Source: Ferrovum sp.
GTDB lineage: Bacteria; Pseudomonadota; Gammaproteobacteria; Burkholderiales; Ferrovaceae
NCBI GenBank assembly: GCA_019456405.1
Contig: WJXM01000037.1
Coordinates: 1 to 48,320 of the forward strand
Direction of reading: 5' to 3'
DNA: 48,320 nucleotides
In this document: positions 1 through 8,862 of the stretch, one piece after another
Layout of the letters: each line of letters starts with the position of its first letter
How positions within the stretch are numbered: the stretch's first letter is position 1
Translations under genes and position numbers: made by a program
The notes under the pieces: generated by a model
Told to the model about the DNA's origin: nothing
The model's input: the letters and a program-made list of their open reading frames with translations, nothing else
Database searches by the model: none

Positions 1-42
1 CTCCATGCCGGGGGATGGAACGGGAATACTTTGAGGAATATG

Positions 43-912
43 ATGAAAAAATTGCTTTATCAGTTGGATACGGACCTTCTTCCATCCGTTTTTGACAATG
101 TGGTTGCTCATGACGGCGGGGCCGATCAGGTAATTCCCTATGGCGGGATCACTCCCGACAATGTCGGTCCCCTGGTGGAAGGGGCCATTTTTACCCGTGC
201 TCCCAAGGATAAAAAAAATACGGCCATATTCGTGGGCGGGAGTGATCTGGTAGCTGGCGAATCTCTCCTGGCAGCCATCCAGAATAAATTCTTCGGCAAG
301 TTTCGGGTTTCCCTGATGCTCGACAGCAATGGCGCCAATACGACGGCAGCGGCCTGTGTAGCATGGCTGACTCAAGGGCGTTCGGTCGCAGGCAAACAGG
401 CGATCGTGCTTGGGGGCACCGGGCCGGTGGGACAACGGATTGCCATCATGCTGAGTCGAGCAGGGGCCGAGGTGACTGTGACGGGCCGTCAACTGGAACG
501 GACCCAGCAGGTTTGTGACTACCTCAACCGACGTTTTGGATCGAGGCTCACCGCTGCGGCTACCCCTGACCTGGAAAGTCGCGGGCAGAGTATTCAAGGC
601 AAGGAAATCGTGGTTTCTACTGGAGCCTCCGGCGTGACCATGTTGGAGGAAAACCAGTGGGCGCAGACAAACGGGCTGGAATTGATCGCTGATGCCAATG
701 CTTCGCCACCCGTGGGCATTGGCGGGATCGACATGACAGACCGGGCCACTCTCCGTCATGGAGTCCTCTGTTTTGGTCCTCTGGGTTTCGGAGCACTCAA
801 ATTGGCCCTGCATCGGGAATGCATCGGACGCTTGTTCGACAGCAATGACCTGGTGCTGGATGCAGAAGCGATTTTTGAGCGGGCCTGTACCTTGGTGGCC
901 GCTCCTCTTTAA
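43..912 (+). CDS. mtdA: NADP-dependent methylene-tetrahydrofolate/methylene-tetrahydromethanopterin dehydrogenase (MtdA)
   Basis: Oxidises methylene-H4F (or methylene-H4MPT) to the methenyl form with NADP+, in cytoplasmic C1 metabolism. The 289-aa product resembles Methylobacterium MtdA from end to end as I remember it: the opening MKKLLYQLDTD, the DGGAD and TPDNVG motifs, LDSNGANTTAAA, the nucleotide-binding loop GGTGPVGQR near residues 124-131, and IGGIDMTD and LKLALHR near the C-terminus. ATG 43 is chosen because GAGG at 33-36 lies 6 bases upstream; ATG 40 and a TTG at 31 are also in frame. fchA follows after 49 bases, the same gene order as in Methylobacterium. Family assignment is secure. 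Whether it serves methylotrophy or simply replaces FolD is inference. Confidence 0.93.
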   Translation: MKKLLYQLDTDLLPSVFDNVVAHDGGADQVIPYGGITPDNVGPLVEGAIFTRAPKDKKNTAIFVGGSDLVAGESLLAAIQNKFFGKFRVSLMLDSNGANTTAAACVAWLTQGRSVAGKQAIVLGGTGPVGQRIAIMLSRAGAEVTVTGRQLERTQQVCDYLNRRFGSRLTAAATPDLESRGQSIQGKEIVVSTGASGVTMLEENQWAQTNGLELIADANASPPVGIGGIDMTDRATLRHGVLCFGPLGFGALKLALHRECIGRLFDSNDLVLDAEAIFERACTLVAAPL

Positions 913-961
913 GAACCTTTTTTCTCGCACGAGCGGGAAGTACCGATTTCAGGAGTTAACG

Positions 962-1585
962 ATGACGACTCAACCCATTGCGGATTTTTTGGAAGAACTG
1001 GCCAGTGCAACGCCGACCCCTGGAGGAGGAGGGGCGGCGGCTTTAATGGGTGCCATGGGGGCCGGTTTGGTTGCCATGGTGGCCCGCGTCACAGCGGGAA
1101 AAAAAGGACAGGACACGCTGATTCCGGAAATGGAACGGCAAATCATGGAGGCTGAAGCATTGCGTCAGGAATTCACTGCCATGATCAGCGCCGATGCCGT
1201 GGCTTTTGATGGGCTGATGAGCGCTTTCAAGTTGCCCAAGGATAGTATGGAGGCTATCGATCGTCGTGCAGCCATCATTCAGCAAGGGTATCAAAATGCG
1301 ACGGAGGTGCCATTGTCCTGCATTCGGTCCTGTTTGCGCGGTCTTGCTCTGGCGCACCGCTCGGCCGAGCAGGGACATCGCAATGTTCTCAGTGACAGTG
1401 GGGTGGCGGTTCATGCGTTGCTGGCTGCTCTGCGCAGTGCCATCCTCAATGTTCAGATCAACGTGCCTGCCATCAAGGACCAAACTTTTGTCGATGCCGC
1501 TTTGGAGGAAGTGCGTGCGGCCGAAGAAAAAGCCAGCACCAGCGCAGCGGTTACCTTGGGCGTGGTCGCTGCGCGCTTGTCCTAA
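962..1585 (+). CDS. fchA: Methenyltetrahydrofolate cyclohydrolase (FchA)
   Basis: Hydrolyses methenyl-H4F to 10-formyl-H4F, the step after MtdA. It belongs to the formiminotransferase-cyclodeaminase fold. The 207-aa product carries the family signature TPTPGGGGAAA near residues 17-27, the following GAMGAGLVAMV helix, a VPLSC segment and N-V-x-S-D-x-GVAV in the C-terminal half. The frame is open further upstream (from 758), but ATG 962 has AGGAG at 951-955 and gives the usual family length and N-terminus. It probably shares a transcript with mtdA. Its stop overlaps by 4 bases the end of the convergent ETF-QO gene. MtdA plus FchA together do what bifunctional FolD does in most bacteria. Confidence 0.92.
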   Translation: MTTQPIADFLEELASATPTPGGGGAAALMGAMGAGLVAMVARVTAGKKGQDTLIPEMERQIMEAEALRQEFTAMISADAVAFDGLMSAFKLPKDSMEAIDRRAAIIQQGYQNATEVPLSCIRSCLRGLALAHRSAEQGHRNVLSDSGVAVHALLAALRSAILNVQINVPAIKDQTFVDAALEEVRAAEEKASTSAAVTLGVVAARLS

Positions 1586-3219
1586 AGGTTGGGGTATTGA
1601 GGGCCGCTTCCTCCTTCTGGAGGAACCCAGCGGATGTTCTGTTGGGGGTCCTTGATATCACAGGTCTTGCAGTGGATGCAGTTGGCTGCATTGATTTTGA
1701 GGTGTCGTTCCGGCGTATTCGAGTTTATGATCTCGTAAACGCCTGCGGGGCAATAGCGGGTTTCTGGCGAGCGATAGATCTCCCAGTTGACGGTGATGGC
1801 TATTTTTGGGTCAGCCAGAATCAGGTGATCCGGCTGGGTTTCTTCATGGGTGGTTTGCGCCAGAAATACCGAAGAAAGCCGATCAAAAGTCAGTTTTCCA
1901 TCGGGTTTGGGATAGAAAATCGGCGTGCAGACGTTGGCAGGGCGGAGAGTCTGATGGTCGGCATGAGCATGAGCAAGTGTCCAGGGTGCACGGCCTCGCC
2001 AAAGCCAGGTATCCAGCGCTGCATGGATCAAGCCGGGAATCAGTCCCCAGCGAAAACCGGGACGCAGGTTGCGCACGGCTTGCAGTTCCTGACCGACCCA
2101 GGAAGTGCGCAAGGCCGGTTCATAAAGGGTGCATTCCGACTCTTGCGGGGTATCCTTCAGGAGTGCGTACAGGGACTCTGCGGCGATCATGCCTGATTTT
2201 AGGGCAGTGTGACTGCCTTTGATCTTGCCGACGTTGAGAAACCCCGCACTGTCTCCGATCAGAACGCCTCCTGGGAAACTGAGCCGTGGAATGGACTGCC
2301 AACCTCCCTCATTCAAGGCACGGGCCCCATAGGCAATCCGTCGACCTCCCGCAAACAAGGGTCTCAGGGCAGGGTGAGTTTTGAAACGCTGGAATTCTTC
2401 GAAGGGGCTGAGGTGAGGGTTTGTATAATCCAGCCCTACCACGAACCCAACGGATACTCGGTGTTCATCCAGGTGATAGATCCAGGACCCGCCGTAGGTA
2501 TTCGCATCGAGAGGCCAGCCGACCGTATGGGTGACCTGCCCGGGACGGTACAAAGGAGAGTCGACTTCCCAGATTTCTTTGAGCCCCAGACCATAGGTTT
2601 GGGGTTGAGCGTCTGCCGATAGGGAAAAACGTTCATTCAACTGGCGAGTCAGGGACCCTCTGCAACCCTCTGCAATCACGGTTTGGCGGGCTCGCAACTC
2701 CATTCCGGGTTGAAAGCGGGGGCCAGGTCGACCATCCTTGATGCGTCCCACATCGCCCGTCAATATTCCTTGAACTTCTCCCTCGGCTCCCAGCAACACG
2801 TCCGTGGCTGCAAATCCAGGGTAGATTTCCACGCCCAAGGCTTCGGCTTGAAGGGCCAGCCATTTGCACACCTCCCCCAAACTGACGATATAGTTACCCG
2901 CATTGTGGAGTTGTGGTGGAGTGGGTAGACGCCAGGCACGATGTTGGGTCAGAAATAAAAATTGGTCTTCCGTGACGGCAGTGATCAGAGGGGCGCCGCG
3001 TTGTTTCCAGTCGGGAAAGAGTTCGCTGAGGGCGCGAGGTTCCATGACGGCACCGGAGAGGATATGGGCGCCCACCTCGGCACCTTTTTCCAGGATGCAC
3101 ACGGAGAGTTCCTGGCCCCGACTCCGGGAAAGTTGCTTCAAACGGATGGCACAGCCCAATCCGGCCGGCCCCGCACCCACAACTACCACATCATACGTTA
3201 AACTGTCCCTTTGGGTCAT
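1582..3219 (-). CDS. Electron transfer flavoprotein:ubiquinone oxidoreductase (ETF-QO)
   Basis: Membrane-associated FAD/4Fe-4S enzyme that passes electrons from reduced electron-transfer flavoprotein to ubiquinone, normally from acyl-CoA or amine dehydrogenases. The 545-aa product has an N-terminal Rossmann FAD site (VVVVGAGPAGLGCAIRLKQ, about residues 10-28), GGSWIYHL and GDSAGFLNVGKIKGSH in the middle (second FAD segment), and a C-terminal ferredoxin-like domain with YCPAGVYE and CIHCKTCDIKDP, which supply the four cluster cysteines. It ends in the family's usual GGSGPxYPxL. Length matches the family. No etfA or etfB lies in the window. The start is the only ATG that gives the complete FAD loop; no good ribosome site precedes it. 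It is divergent from rpoE. Confidence 0.95.
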   Translation of the reverse strand: MTQRDSLTYDVVVVGAGPAGLGCAIRLKQLSRSRGQELSVCILEKGAEVGAHILSGAVMEPRALSELFPDWKQRGAPLITAVTEDQFLFLTQHRAWRLPTPPQLHNAGNYIVSLGEVCKWLALQAEALGVEIYPGFAATDVLLGAEGEVQGILTGDVGRIKDGRPGPRFQPGMELRARQTVIAEGCRGSLTRQLNERFSLSADAQPQTYGLGLKEIWEVDSPLYRPGQVTHTVGWPLDANTYGGSWIYHLDEHRVSVGFVVGLDYTNPHLSPFEEFQRFKTHPALRPLFAGGRRIAYGARALNEGGWQSIPRLSFPGGVLIGDSAGFLNVGKIKGSHTALKSGMIAAESLYALLKDTPQESECTLYEPALRTSWVGQELQAVRNLRPGFRWGLIPGLIHAALDTWLWRGRAPWTLAHAHADHQTLRPANVCTPIFYPKPDGKLTFDRLSSVFLAQTTHEETQPDHLILADPKIAITVNWEIYRSPETRYCPAGVYEIINSNTPERHLKINAANCIHCKTCDIKDPQQNIRWVPPEGGSGPQYPNL

Positions 3220-3265
3220 GGATCATGGCTGTGGAATATAAAGGAGTAATTATACCCACACTTGG

Positions 3266-3294
3266 GGAACCAATTGGATGAGGAAAGAGTCCAT
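3266..3294 (+). promoter_or_regulatory. Candidate sigma-E promoter of rpoE
   Basis: GGAACCA at 3266-3272 and GTCCAT at 3289-3294 are separated by 16 bases. This fits the known RpoE consensus (GGAACTT, then 15-16 bases, then GTCnAA) well in the -35 element and in GTC of the -10 element. Transcription would start about 30-35 bases before the rpoE start codon. An autoregulated rpoE promoter is standard in this family. Based on motif match only. Confidence 0.5.
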
Positions 3295-3332
3295 GAGAGA
3301 CAGGTTGAAAAATGACAATGAAGGATGATCCC

Positions 3333-4031
3333 ATGCCCCAGACATCTACGCGCGTATTGTCCTTGGCTTCCCACACGACTGGGCGGTCCTCTGCGGGGTT
3401 GCCCGAGGTTCAGGAACCCGTGATTTTGGCACCCATACCCACGGAACGGGAAATCGACCAGCAGTTGGTGGAACGGGCGCAGCATGGGGATAAACTGGCT
3501 TTTGAATTGTTGGTCATCAAGTATCAACGCAAGTTGCTCCGCCTGATAGGACGGTTGGTTCGTGACCCGGCCGAAGCGGAGGACGTGACACAAGATGCTT
3601 TTATCAAGGCCTACCGCGCATTGGGTTCCTTCCGTGGAGACTCGGCTTTTTATACTTGGCTTTATCGTATCGGTGTCAATACGGCAAAAAACTTTCTTAT
3701 GAATCAGGGGCGTCGTATGCCTTCATCCATAGGGGTGGAAGAAGCCGAATACTATGAAGGCAATGATCTGCTTCAGGACGTAAATACCCCGGAAGCAGAG
3801 TTGTTGAGCCGTGAGTTGGCGCGTACCGTCAACGACAGCATGGAAGCGCTTCCGGAAGAATTAAAAACAGCCATTCGCTTGAGAGAAATCGAAGGACTGT
3901 CCTACGAAGACATTGCAACCATGATGAATTGCCCGATTGGAACGGTACGTTCCCGCATATTTCGGGCCAGAGAAGCCATTTCGCATAAATTGAAACCCTT
4001 GTTGGAGGTTTTGGGGAGCAAAAGATGGTAA
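3333..4031 (+). CDS. rpoE: RNA polymerase sigma-E factor (ECF, envelope stress)
   Basis: Extracytoplasmic-function sigma factor of the RpoE/AlgU type. The core begins REIDQQLVERAQHGDKLAFELLVIKYQRKL, region 2 has AEDVTQDAFIKAYRALGSFRGDSAFYTWLYRI, and region 4 has LPEELKTAIRLREIEGLSYEDIATMMNCPIGTVRSRIFRARE. It would be held at the membrane by RseA and released on envelope stress. ATG 3333 is preferred because AAGGA at 3321-3325 sits 7 bases upstream; ATGs at 3312 and 3318 are in frame. Even so the protein (232 aa) has about 35-40 extra N-terminal residues compared with the classic ~190-200-aa family, and no start codon lies closer to the conserved core. It overlaps rseA by 7 bases. Confidence 0.96.
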   Translation: MPQTSTRVLSLASHTTGRSSAGLPEVQEPVILAPIPTEREIDQQLVERAQHGDKLAFELLVIKYQRKLLRLIGRLVRDPAEAEDVTQDAFIKAYRALGSFRGDSAFYTWLYRIGVNTAKNFLMNQGRRMPSSIGVEEAEYYEGNDLLQDVNTPEAELLSRELARTVNDSMEALPEELKTAIRLREIEGLSYEDIATMMNCPIGTVRSRIFRAREAISHKLKPLLEVLGSKRW

Positions 4032-4546
4032 TGGAAGATATGGAACTGGAGCGTTTGTCAGCCGCCATGGATGGAGAGTTGGACGATGAGCGGTTGCCTC
4101 GACTATTGGGGGGGTGCCGTCATGATCCAGTCTTGCAGGAATCATGGTATGCCTTTCATTTGATTGGTGAGACATTGCGTGATCCTCAGTTGCCTCCGGT
4201 ACACCTGCACGCTCGGGTAGCCCAGGCTCTCAAGGATGAACCAACGGTCCTGGTGCCCGGTAAATCGTCCTTGGGTTCCGTTCCGCTGGATGGGGTGACG
4301 CAACGACGCTGGCTGGCCATGGCCGCTGCCATTGCCGTCGTGGTCCTGACCACGGCTTTGCTCCGGCCGGGTTTGCCGGCGGCCAACCCGGTTATCGCAC
4401 AAAAAGAACCCAGTGCGCCTGCTTTGATCGAAAACGGCGTTTCTGACAAGGATATTCAGACCTTTGTCGCATTACATCGGCAGGGCTCTCCGCTGTCCGA
4501 GTTCCAAACTGTTGATTACACGCCACAAACAATTGCTCAACGATAG
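4025..4546 (+). CDS. rseA: Anti-sigma-E factor RseA (MucA-like)
   Basis: Single-pass inner-membrane anti-sigma factor. Residues 1-70 form the cytoplasmic sigma-binding domain (ELERLSAAMDGELDDERLPRLL, then ESWYAFHLIGETLRD), typical of the RseA N-terminal family. A hydrophobic stretch near residues 98-115 (WLAMAAAIAVVVLTTALL) is the membrane segment, and about 55 residues follow on the periplasmic side. Length 173 aa. GGGGAG at 4013-4018 supports ATG 4025, inside the rpoE end, so synthesis of sigma and anti-sigma is coupled. Its stop touches the possible GTG start of rseB at 4546. The function is inferred from the domain, the topology and its place between rpoE and rseB. Confidence 0.9.
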   Translation: MVMEDMELERLSAAMDGELDDERLPRLLGGCRHDPVLQESWYAFHLIGETLRDPQLPPVHLHARVAQALKDEPTVLVPGKSSLGSVPLDGVTQRRWLAMAAAIAVVVLTTALLRPGLPAANPVIAQKEPSAPALIENGVSDKDIQTFVALHRQGSPLSEFQTVDYTPQTIAQR

Positions 4547-4575
4547 TGGGTGCGGGAAGGGTACGTTTCTCGATC

Positions 4576-5565
4576 ATGAAGGCATTCGGCAAAGGGATTG
4601 TTTCTATCATCAGCCTGCTGGTCTGTGGGGTGGGACAGGCGGGAACCGAGTCCGTCAGTGACCCTCTCGCTTTGCTCAGTCAATTGAGTCATGCGGCACA
4701 TGATCAATCCTACAGTGGTACTTACGTGGTCCAGCGTGGCAGCGAAATAGAATCGTCCAGGATCGTGCATACCCATATTCACGGAGAGGAACTGACCCGC
4801 ATCGAAGTACTGGATGGGCGTCCTCGAGAAATCATTCGAGACAGCAAGGAAACACGCTGCTATTACCCGATACAACACAAGATTCGCATCGAGAAAGGCT
4901 ATACCCGGCGTCTTTTTCCGGCTTTGATAGAAGTTCCTTATGAGCAATACCTCCGGTTTTACGAGGTTTCCAGAGTCGGGATGAATCGTGTGGCAGGACG
5001 TGAGTGTCAGCGCATTTTGCTCCGCGCACGGGACCGTCAACGTTTTGATCACGAGTTTTGTGCAGATGCGAACACGGATTTGATCCTCAAGGCGGTGACC
5101 TATGATCAACACCATGAACCTTTGGAAACGTTACTCTTCACTGAAGTTTCCGAGGGTGACTCCGCTTCGCCGGAACTCCTGAAATCCACTTATCCAGAGT
5201 CAAACCAATGGAAAAAGGTTTTTTTCCCTCCCCCTGTGGCGGATCATTTGTCCTATCAGTGGAGCATCCCGGCTTTGCCCTCGGGTTTCGGCCAAGTGCT
5301 GCAGATGTCCATCCAGTCATCGGCAGTGCCGGGAGCGCCCTTCGAACATCTTGTTTTTTCCGATGGATTATCTTCCTTTTCCATATTCATAAAGCCATTA
5401 CAAGGGGAAGGTTTCCACCCGGTTCATGCACAACTCCAATCCAGTGCGCTGAGTTATTATTCCGGGACGGTTGGGCAACACCGCATCGTGGTGGTAGGTG
5501 AGATGCCTCAAGAGGTCGTCACTGCCATAGGACAATCCATGACCATAACGGAGGAAACGCATTGA
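4576..5565 (+). CDS. rseB: Periplasmic sigma-E regulatory protein RseB (MucB-like)
   Basis: Periplasmic modulator that binds RseA and shields it from proteolysis, thought to sense mislocalised lipoproteins or lipopolysaccharide. From ATG 4576 (329 aa) the product begins with a signal peptide (MKAFGKGIVSIISLLVCGVGQA) followed by the MucB/RseB N-terminal LolA-like domain: DPLALLSQLSHAAHDQSYSGTYVVQRG, then REIIRDSKETRCYYP. A smaller C-terminal domain follows with SGFGQVLQM and HLVFSDGLSSFSIFI. A GTG at 4546 is in frame and would add ten residues before the signal peptide; neither start has a well-spaced ribosome site. It overlaps mucD by one base (TGATG at 5563-5567). Confidence 0.9.
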   Translation: MKAFGKGIVSIISLLVCGVGQAGTESVSDPLALLSQLSHAAHDQSYSGTYVVQRGSEIESSRIVHTHIHGEELTRIEVLDGRPREIIRDSKETRCYYPIQHKIRIEKGYTRRLFPALIEVPYEQYLRFYEVSRVGMNRVAGRECQRILLRARDRQRFDHEFCADANTDLILKAVTYDQHHEPLETLLFTEVSEGDSASPELLKSTYPESNQWKKVFFPPPVADHLSYQWSIPALPSGFGQVLQMSIQSSAVPGAPFEHLVFSDGLSSFSIFIKPLQGEGFHPVHAQLQSSALSYYSGTVGQHRIVVVGEMPQEVVTAIGQSMTITEETH

Positions 5566-6947
5566 TGAAACGATTGTTACTGCTCGGGCTATTGGTGTTG
5601 GGTACGGGACTGGCGCAGGCGGAAAACCTGCCTGACTTTACCGATATCGTGGACCATGAATCCAATACGGTGGTCAACATCAGCGCCATCACCAAGGCAC
5701 ATTCCGAAGGAGAAAATAATTCAAGGGTTCCTGAACACGATCCCATGCTCGAGTTTTTCCGTAACTTTGGGATACCCGTGCCTGAAATGGGACCTCAAGG
5801 TCAGGGAATGGAATCCAGTTCCATGGGGTCCGGCTTCGTCATTCGCCCGGACGGTTACATCCTGACCAACGGTCATGTGGTTCAGGGAGCAGACGAAGTG
5901 ACCGTTAAACTACTCGACAAACGTGAATTCAAGGCCAAAGTCATCGGTATCGATCCCAAGACCGATGTGGCTCTGCTCAAGATCGATGCCGCCGGTTTGC
6001 CCACCATCAAAGCCGGGGACCCCGCCAAAGCGCGGGTTGGGGAGTGGGTGGTGGCGATTGGTTCGCCCTTTGGTTTCGAGAGCACCGTGACCAAGGGCAT
6101 CATCAGCGCCAAAGGACGATCTCTGCCCCAGGAAACCTTGGTACCATTCATCCAGACAGATGTACCCATCAATCCCGGTAATTCAGGGGGGCCTCTTTTC
6201 GACATGAAAGGGGAAGTGATCGGCATCAATTCCCAGATATACAGCCGGACAGGGGGGTACATGGGATTGTCTTTTGCCATTCCCATCGATGTGGCCCTTC
6301 AGGTAGCCGATCAACTGCGCCTTTATGGCAAGGTAAGTCGGGGTTGGCTGGGTGTCGTCATTCAGGAAGTGACCAAGGAACTGGCCGACTCTTTCGGTCT
6401 GCCCAAGGCAGAAGGTGCGCTGGTGGTGGCCGTTCAGAAAGGATCTCCGGCAGAACGGGCCGGCATTCGCCCCAGCGATATCATCCTTCGTTTCGATGGC
6501 AAGACGGTGAGCAATCAAACCGATCTGCCGCGCATCGTCAGTGCGATCAAATCCGGTTCCGAAGTTTCTGCAGTGATCTGGCGTAAGGGCGCTGAACATT
6601 CACTGTCCGTATCAGTGGGGAATATGCCCGCCGAAAAAATCGCTCAGACCGAAGACGGAAGGGCGACCCATGGGGGGGTCCCCGCTGGTCCGGCAGCCCG
6701 ATTGGGGTTGGCAGTGGCGGATCCGGAAGAAGGGCAAGAGGGCATCATCATTACGGGAGTTCGAGGAGAAGCAGCGCAGGTAGGGTTGGAGCAGGGCGAC
6801 CAGATTCTTTCGATGAATAACAATGAGTGTCATTCTGTCCGAGAATTCAACCGGTTGGTGGAAAAACTCAAGGGGCCGGTGCGTGTGGCATTGCTCGTCA
6901 AACGGGGAGATAGTCCGCCAGAATTCATCACTCTTCTCCTGCAGTGA
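5565..6947 (+). CDS. mucD: Periplasmic serine protease DegP/MucD family
   Basis: Do-type periplasmic protease and chaperone that degrades misfolded envelope proteins and feeds back on the sigma-E system. The product has 460 aa: signal peptide (MKRLLLLGLLVLGTGLAQA), trypsin-like domain with catalytic His104 (TNGHVVQ), Asp134 (KTDVALLKID) and Ser207 (NPGNSGGPL), then two PDZ domains, the first around GWLGVVIQEVTKELADSFGL and the second around RLGLAVAD...GVRGEAAQVGLEQGD. ATG 5565 overlaps the rseB stop; GGAGG at 5550-5554 is its ribosome site. Downstream lies a factor-independent terminator before lepA, so the stress module can be transcribed separately. The symbol mucD is used because it follows rseB, as in Pseudomonas and betaproteobacteria. 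Confidence 0.95.
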   Translation: MKRLLLLGLLVLGTGLAQAENLPDFTDIVDHESNTVVNISAITKAHSEGENNSRVPEHDPMLEFFRNFGIPVPEMGPQGQGMESSSMGSGFVIRPDGYILTNGHVVQGADEVTVKLLDKREFKAKVIGIDPKTDVALLKIDAAGLPTIKAGDPAKARVGEWVVAIGSPFGFESTVTKGIISAKGRSLPQETLVPFIQTDVPINPGNSGGPLFDMKGEVIGINSQIYSRTGGYMGLSFAIPIDVALQVADQLRLYGKVSRGWLGVVIQEVTKELADSFGLPKAEGALVVAVQKGSPAERAGIRPSDIILRFDGKTVSNQTDLPRIVSAIKSGSEVSAVIWRKGAEHSLSVSVGNMPAEKIAQTEDGRATHGGVPAGPAARLGLAVADPEEGQEGIIITGVRGEAAQVGLEQGDQILSMNNNECHSVREFNRLVEKLKGPVRVALLVKRGDSPPEFITLLLQ

Positions 6948-6998
6948 GTTCTAACAGTATGACTATTCTGATTTCAGGCTAGAATAGCGGCTCTGTGG

Positions 6999-7050
6999 GC
7001 GCTGCTCCAGCGCTCCTTCCCCGGAAGGGCATCGCTGGATGCCCTTTTTT
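6999..7050 (+). terminator. Hairpin leader ending in a factor-independent terminator, between mucD and lepA
   Basis: GGGCATC (7027-7033), loop GCTG, GATGCCC (7038-7044), then six T (7045-7050): a textbook terminator. Just upstream a second perfect hairpin GCGCTG/CAGCGC with a 3-base loop occupies 6999-7013. TCCAGCG (7006-7012) in that hairpin is complementary to CGCTGGA (7033-7039) in the terminator, so the two structures could be mutually exclusive. The T-run ends 18 bases before the lepA start. It may end the rpoE-mucD transcript, attenuate lepA, or both. Confidence 0.75.
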
Positions 7051-7068
7051 GTCTACACAGGAAGCAGG

Positions 7069-8862
7069 ATGTCATTGATTCGAAATTTTTCTATCATTGC
7101 CCACATCGATCACGGCAAGTCCACTCTGGCAGACCGGTTGATCCAGTTGTGCGGGGGGTTATCGGCGCGTGAAATGGAGGCCCAGGTCCTCGACAGCATG
7201 GATCTGGAAAGGGAGCGAGGCATCACGATCAAGGCCCAGACTGCCGCTCTCGAGTACAAGGCCAAGGACGGTCAGACCTATCACCTCAACCTGATTGATA
7301 CCCCGGGGCACGTGGATTTTTCCTATGAAGTGTCACGTTCCCTGGCGGCTTGTGAAGGGGCCATCCTGGTGGTGGACGCCTCTCAGGGAGTGGAAGCCCA
7401 GACCGTTGCCAATTGTTATACTGCCATCGAGCAGGGCGTGGAAGTTTTTCCTGTACTCAACAAAATCGATTTGCCTTCTGCCGAACCCGAGCGGGTGATG
7501 GCTGAAATAGAGGATATCATCGGCATTCCGGCGACCAATGCCCTGCAGATCAGTGCCAAGACTGGCGTTGGCGTGGAGGAGGTACTGGAAGCCGTCATTG
7601 CGCGCATTCCTGCACCGCAGGGTTCCGTGGATGCTCCACTCAAGGCACTCATCATCGACTCCTGGTTTGATAATTATGTCGGGGTGGTGATGCTGGTGCG
7701 GGTGATGGAAGGGAAATTGCGTCCACGCGACAAGATACTTCTGATGTCCTCGCACTCGACACATCTGTGTGAACAAGTCGGGGTGTTCACACCCAAATCA
7801 TTGTCTCGAGAATCCCTGAGTGCAGGGGAGGTGGGATTCGTCATTGCAGGCATTCGGGAGTTGCAGGCCGCGCGGGTCGGGGATACCCTCACTTTGGCGT
7901 TGCGTCCGGCAGAAACCGCTTTGCCTGGCTTCAAAGAAATCAAGCCGCAGGTGTTTGCTGGTCTCTATCCAGTAGAGACCAACCAGTACGACGCGCTCCG
8001 TGATGCGCTGGAAAAGCTTAGCTTGAATGATTCATCTCTTCACTTCGAACCGGAAACTTCACAAGCTCTGGGGTTCGGATTTCGTTGCGGCTATCTGGGC
8101 TTGCTCCATATGGAAATCGTTCAGGAGCGACTGGAGCGCGAATATGACGTGGACCTCATCACCACAGCACCCACCGTGGTTTATGAAGTGGTGTTGCAAG
8201 ATGGGACTCTGATGGAGATAGAGAACCCGGCGCGTTTGCCCGACCCCTCCAAAATTTCCGAAATTCGGGAACCCATCATCACGGCCACCATGTTGTTGCC
8301 TCAAGACTATGTGGGACCGGTGATTACCCTGTGCAATCTGAAACGTGGTGTTCAGGTAGACATGCAATACTTGGGCCGGCAGGTGGTCCTTACTTACGAG
8401 TTACCTCTGAATGAGGTGGTCATGGACTTTTTTGATCGACTAAAATCCGTCAGCCGTGGCTACGCCTCCATGGATTATGAATTCAAGACGTTCCGTGCGG
8501 CCGATCTGGTCAAACTGGATATCCTCATCAATGGGGAACGGGTGGACGCCTTGTCCCTGGTGGTTCACCGGGCCAATAGCCAGTACCGTGGGCGGGAATT
8601 GGTGTCCAAGATGCGCGAGTTGATCCCCCGACAGATGTTCGATGTGGCTGTACAGGCAACCATCGGAGCCCACATCATTGCGCGCGAGAACGTCAAGGCC
8701 CTGCGCAAGAATGTGCTGGCCAAATGTTATGGGGGCGACATTTCGCGCAAACGAAAGTTACTGGAAAAACAAAAGGCCGGGAAGAAGCGTATGAAACAGG
8801 TCGGCAGCGTGGAAATTCCTCAGGAAGCCTTTCTGGCCATCCTGCAAGTGGAGAACAAGTAA
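7069..8862 (+). CDS. lepA: Elongation factor 4 (LepA), ribosome back-translocating GTPase
   Basis: Translational GTPase related to EF-G that acts on the ribosome. The 597-aa product starts [19 protein letters not shown] with the P-loop at residues 11-19 and continues with LERERGITI (switch I), DTPGHVDF (G3) and NKIDLP (G4). The LepA-specific C-terminal domain is present (YKAKDG..., RREL-type segment [24 protein letters not shown], then [21 protein letters not shown]). The frame extends upstream to 7039, but ATG 7069 with the AGGAAGCAGG ribosome site gives the family's N-terminus and length. It begins directly after a terminator hairpin, and its stop overlaps the lepB start (TAATG), the usual lepA-lepB coupling. 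Confidence 0.97.
   Translation: MSLIRNFSIIAHIDHGKSTLADRLIQLCGGLSAREMEAQVLDSMDLERERGITIKAQTAALEYKAKDGQTYHLNLIDTPGHVDFSYEVSRSLAACEGAILVVDASQGVEAQTVANCYTAIEQGVEVFPVLNKIDLPSAEPERVMAEIEDIIGIPATNALQISAKTGVGVEEVLEAVIARIPAPQGSVDAPLKALIIDSWFDNYVGVVMLVRVMEGKLRPRDKILLMSSHSTHLCEQVGVFTPKSLSRESLSAGEVGFVIAGIRELQAARVGDTLTLALRPAETALPGFKEIKPQVFAGLYPVETNQYDALRDALEKLSLNDSSLHFEPETSQALGFGFRCGYLGLLHMEIVQERLEREYDVDLITTAPTVVYEVVLQDGTLMEIENPARLPDPSKISEIREPIITATMLLPQDYVGPVITLCNLKRGVQVDMQYLGRQVVLTYELPLNEVVMDFFDRLKSVSRGYASMDYEFKTFRAADLVKLDILINGERVDALSLVVHRANSQYRGRELVSKMRELIPRQMFDVAVQATIGAHIIARENVKALRKNVLAKCYGGDISRKRKLLEKQKAGKKRMKQVGSVEIPQEAFLAILQVENK

Noticed and set aside
1-42. A short frame ending in TGA at 32-34 could be the end of an upstream gene.
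   Set aside because: Only ten codons are visible, too few to support a call; another frame is open through here as well.
758-961. Upstream extension of the fchA frame.
   Set aside because: It overlaps mtdA in another frame, has no family similarity, and the ribosome site fits ATG 962.
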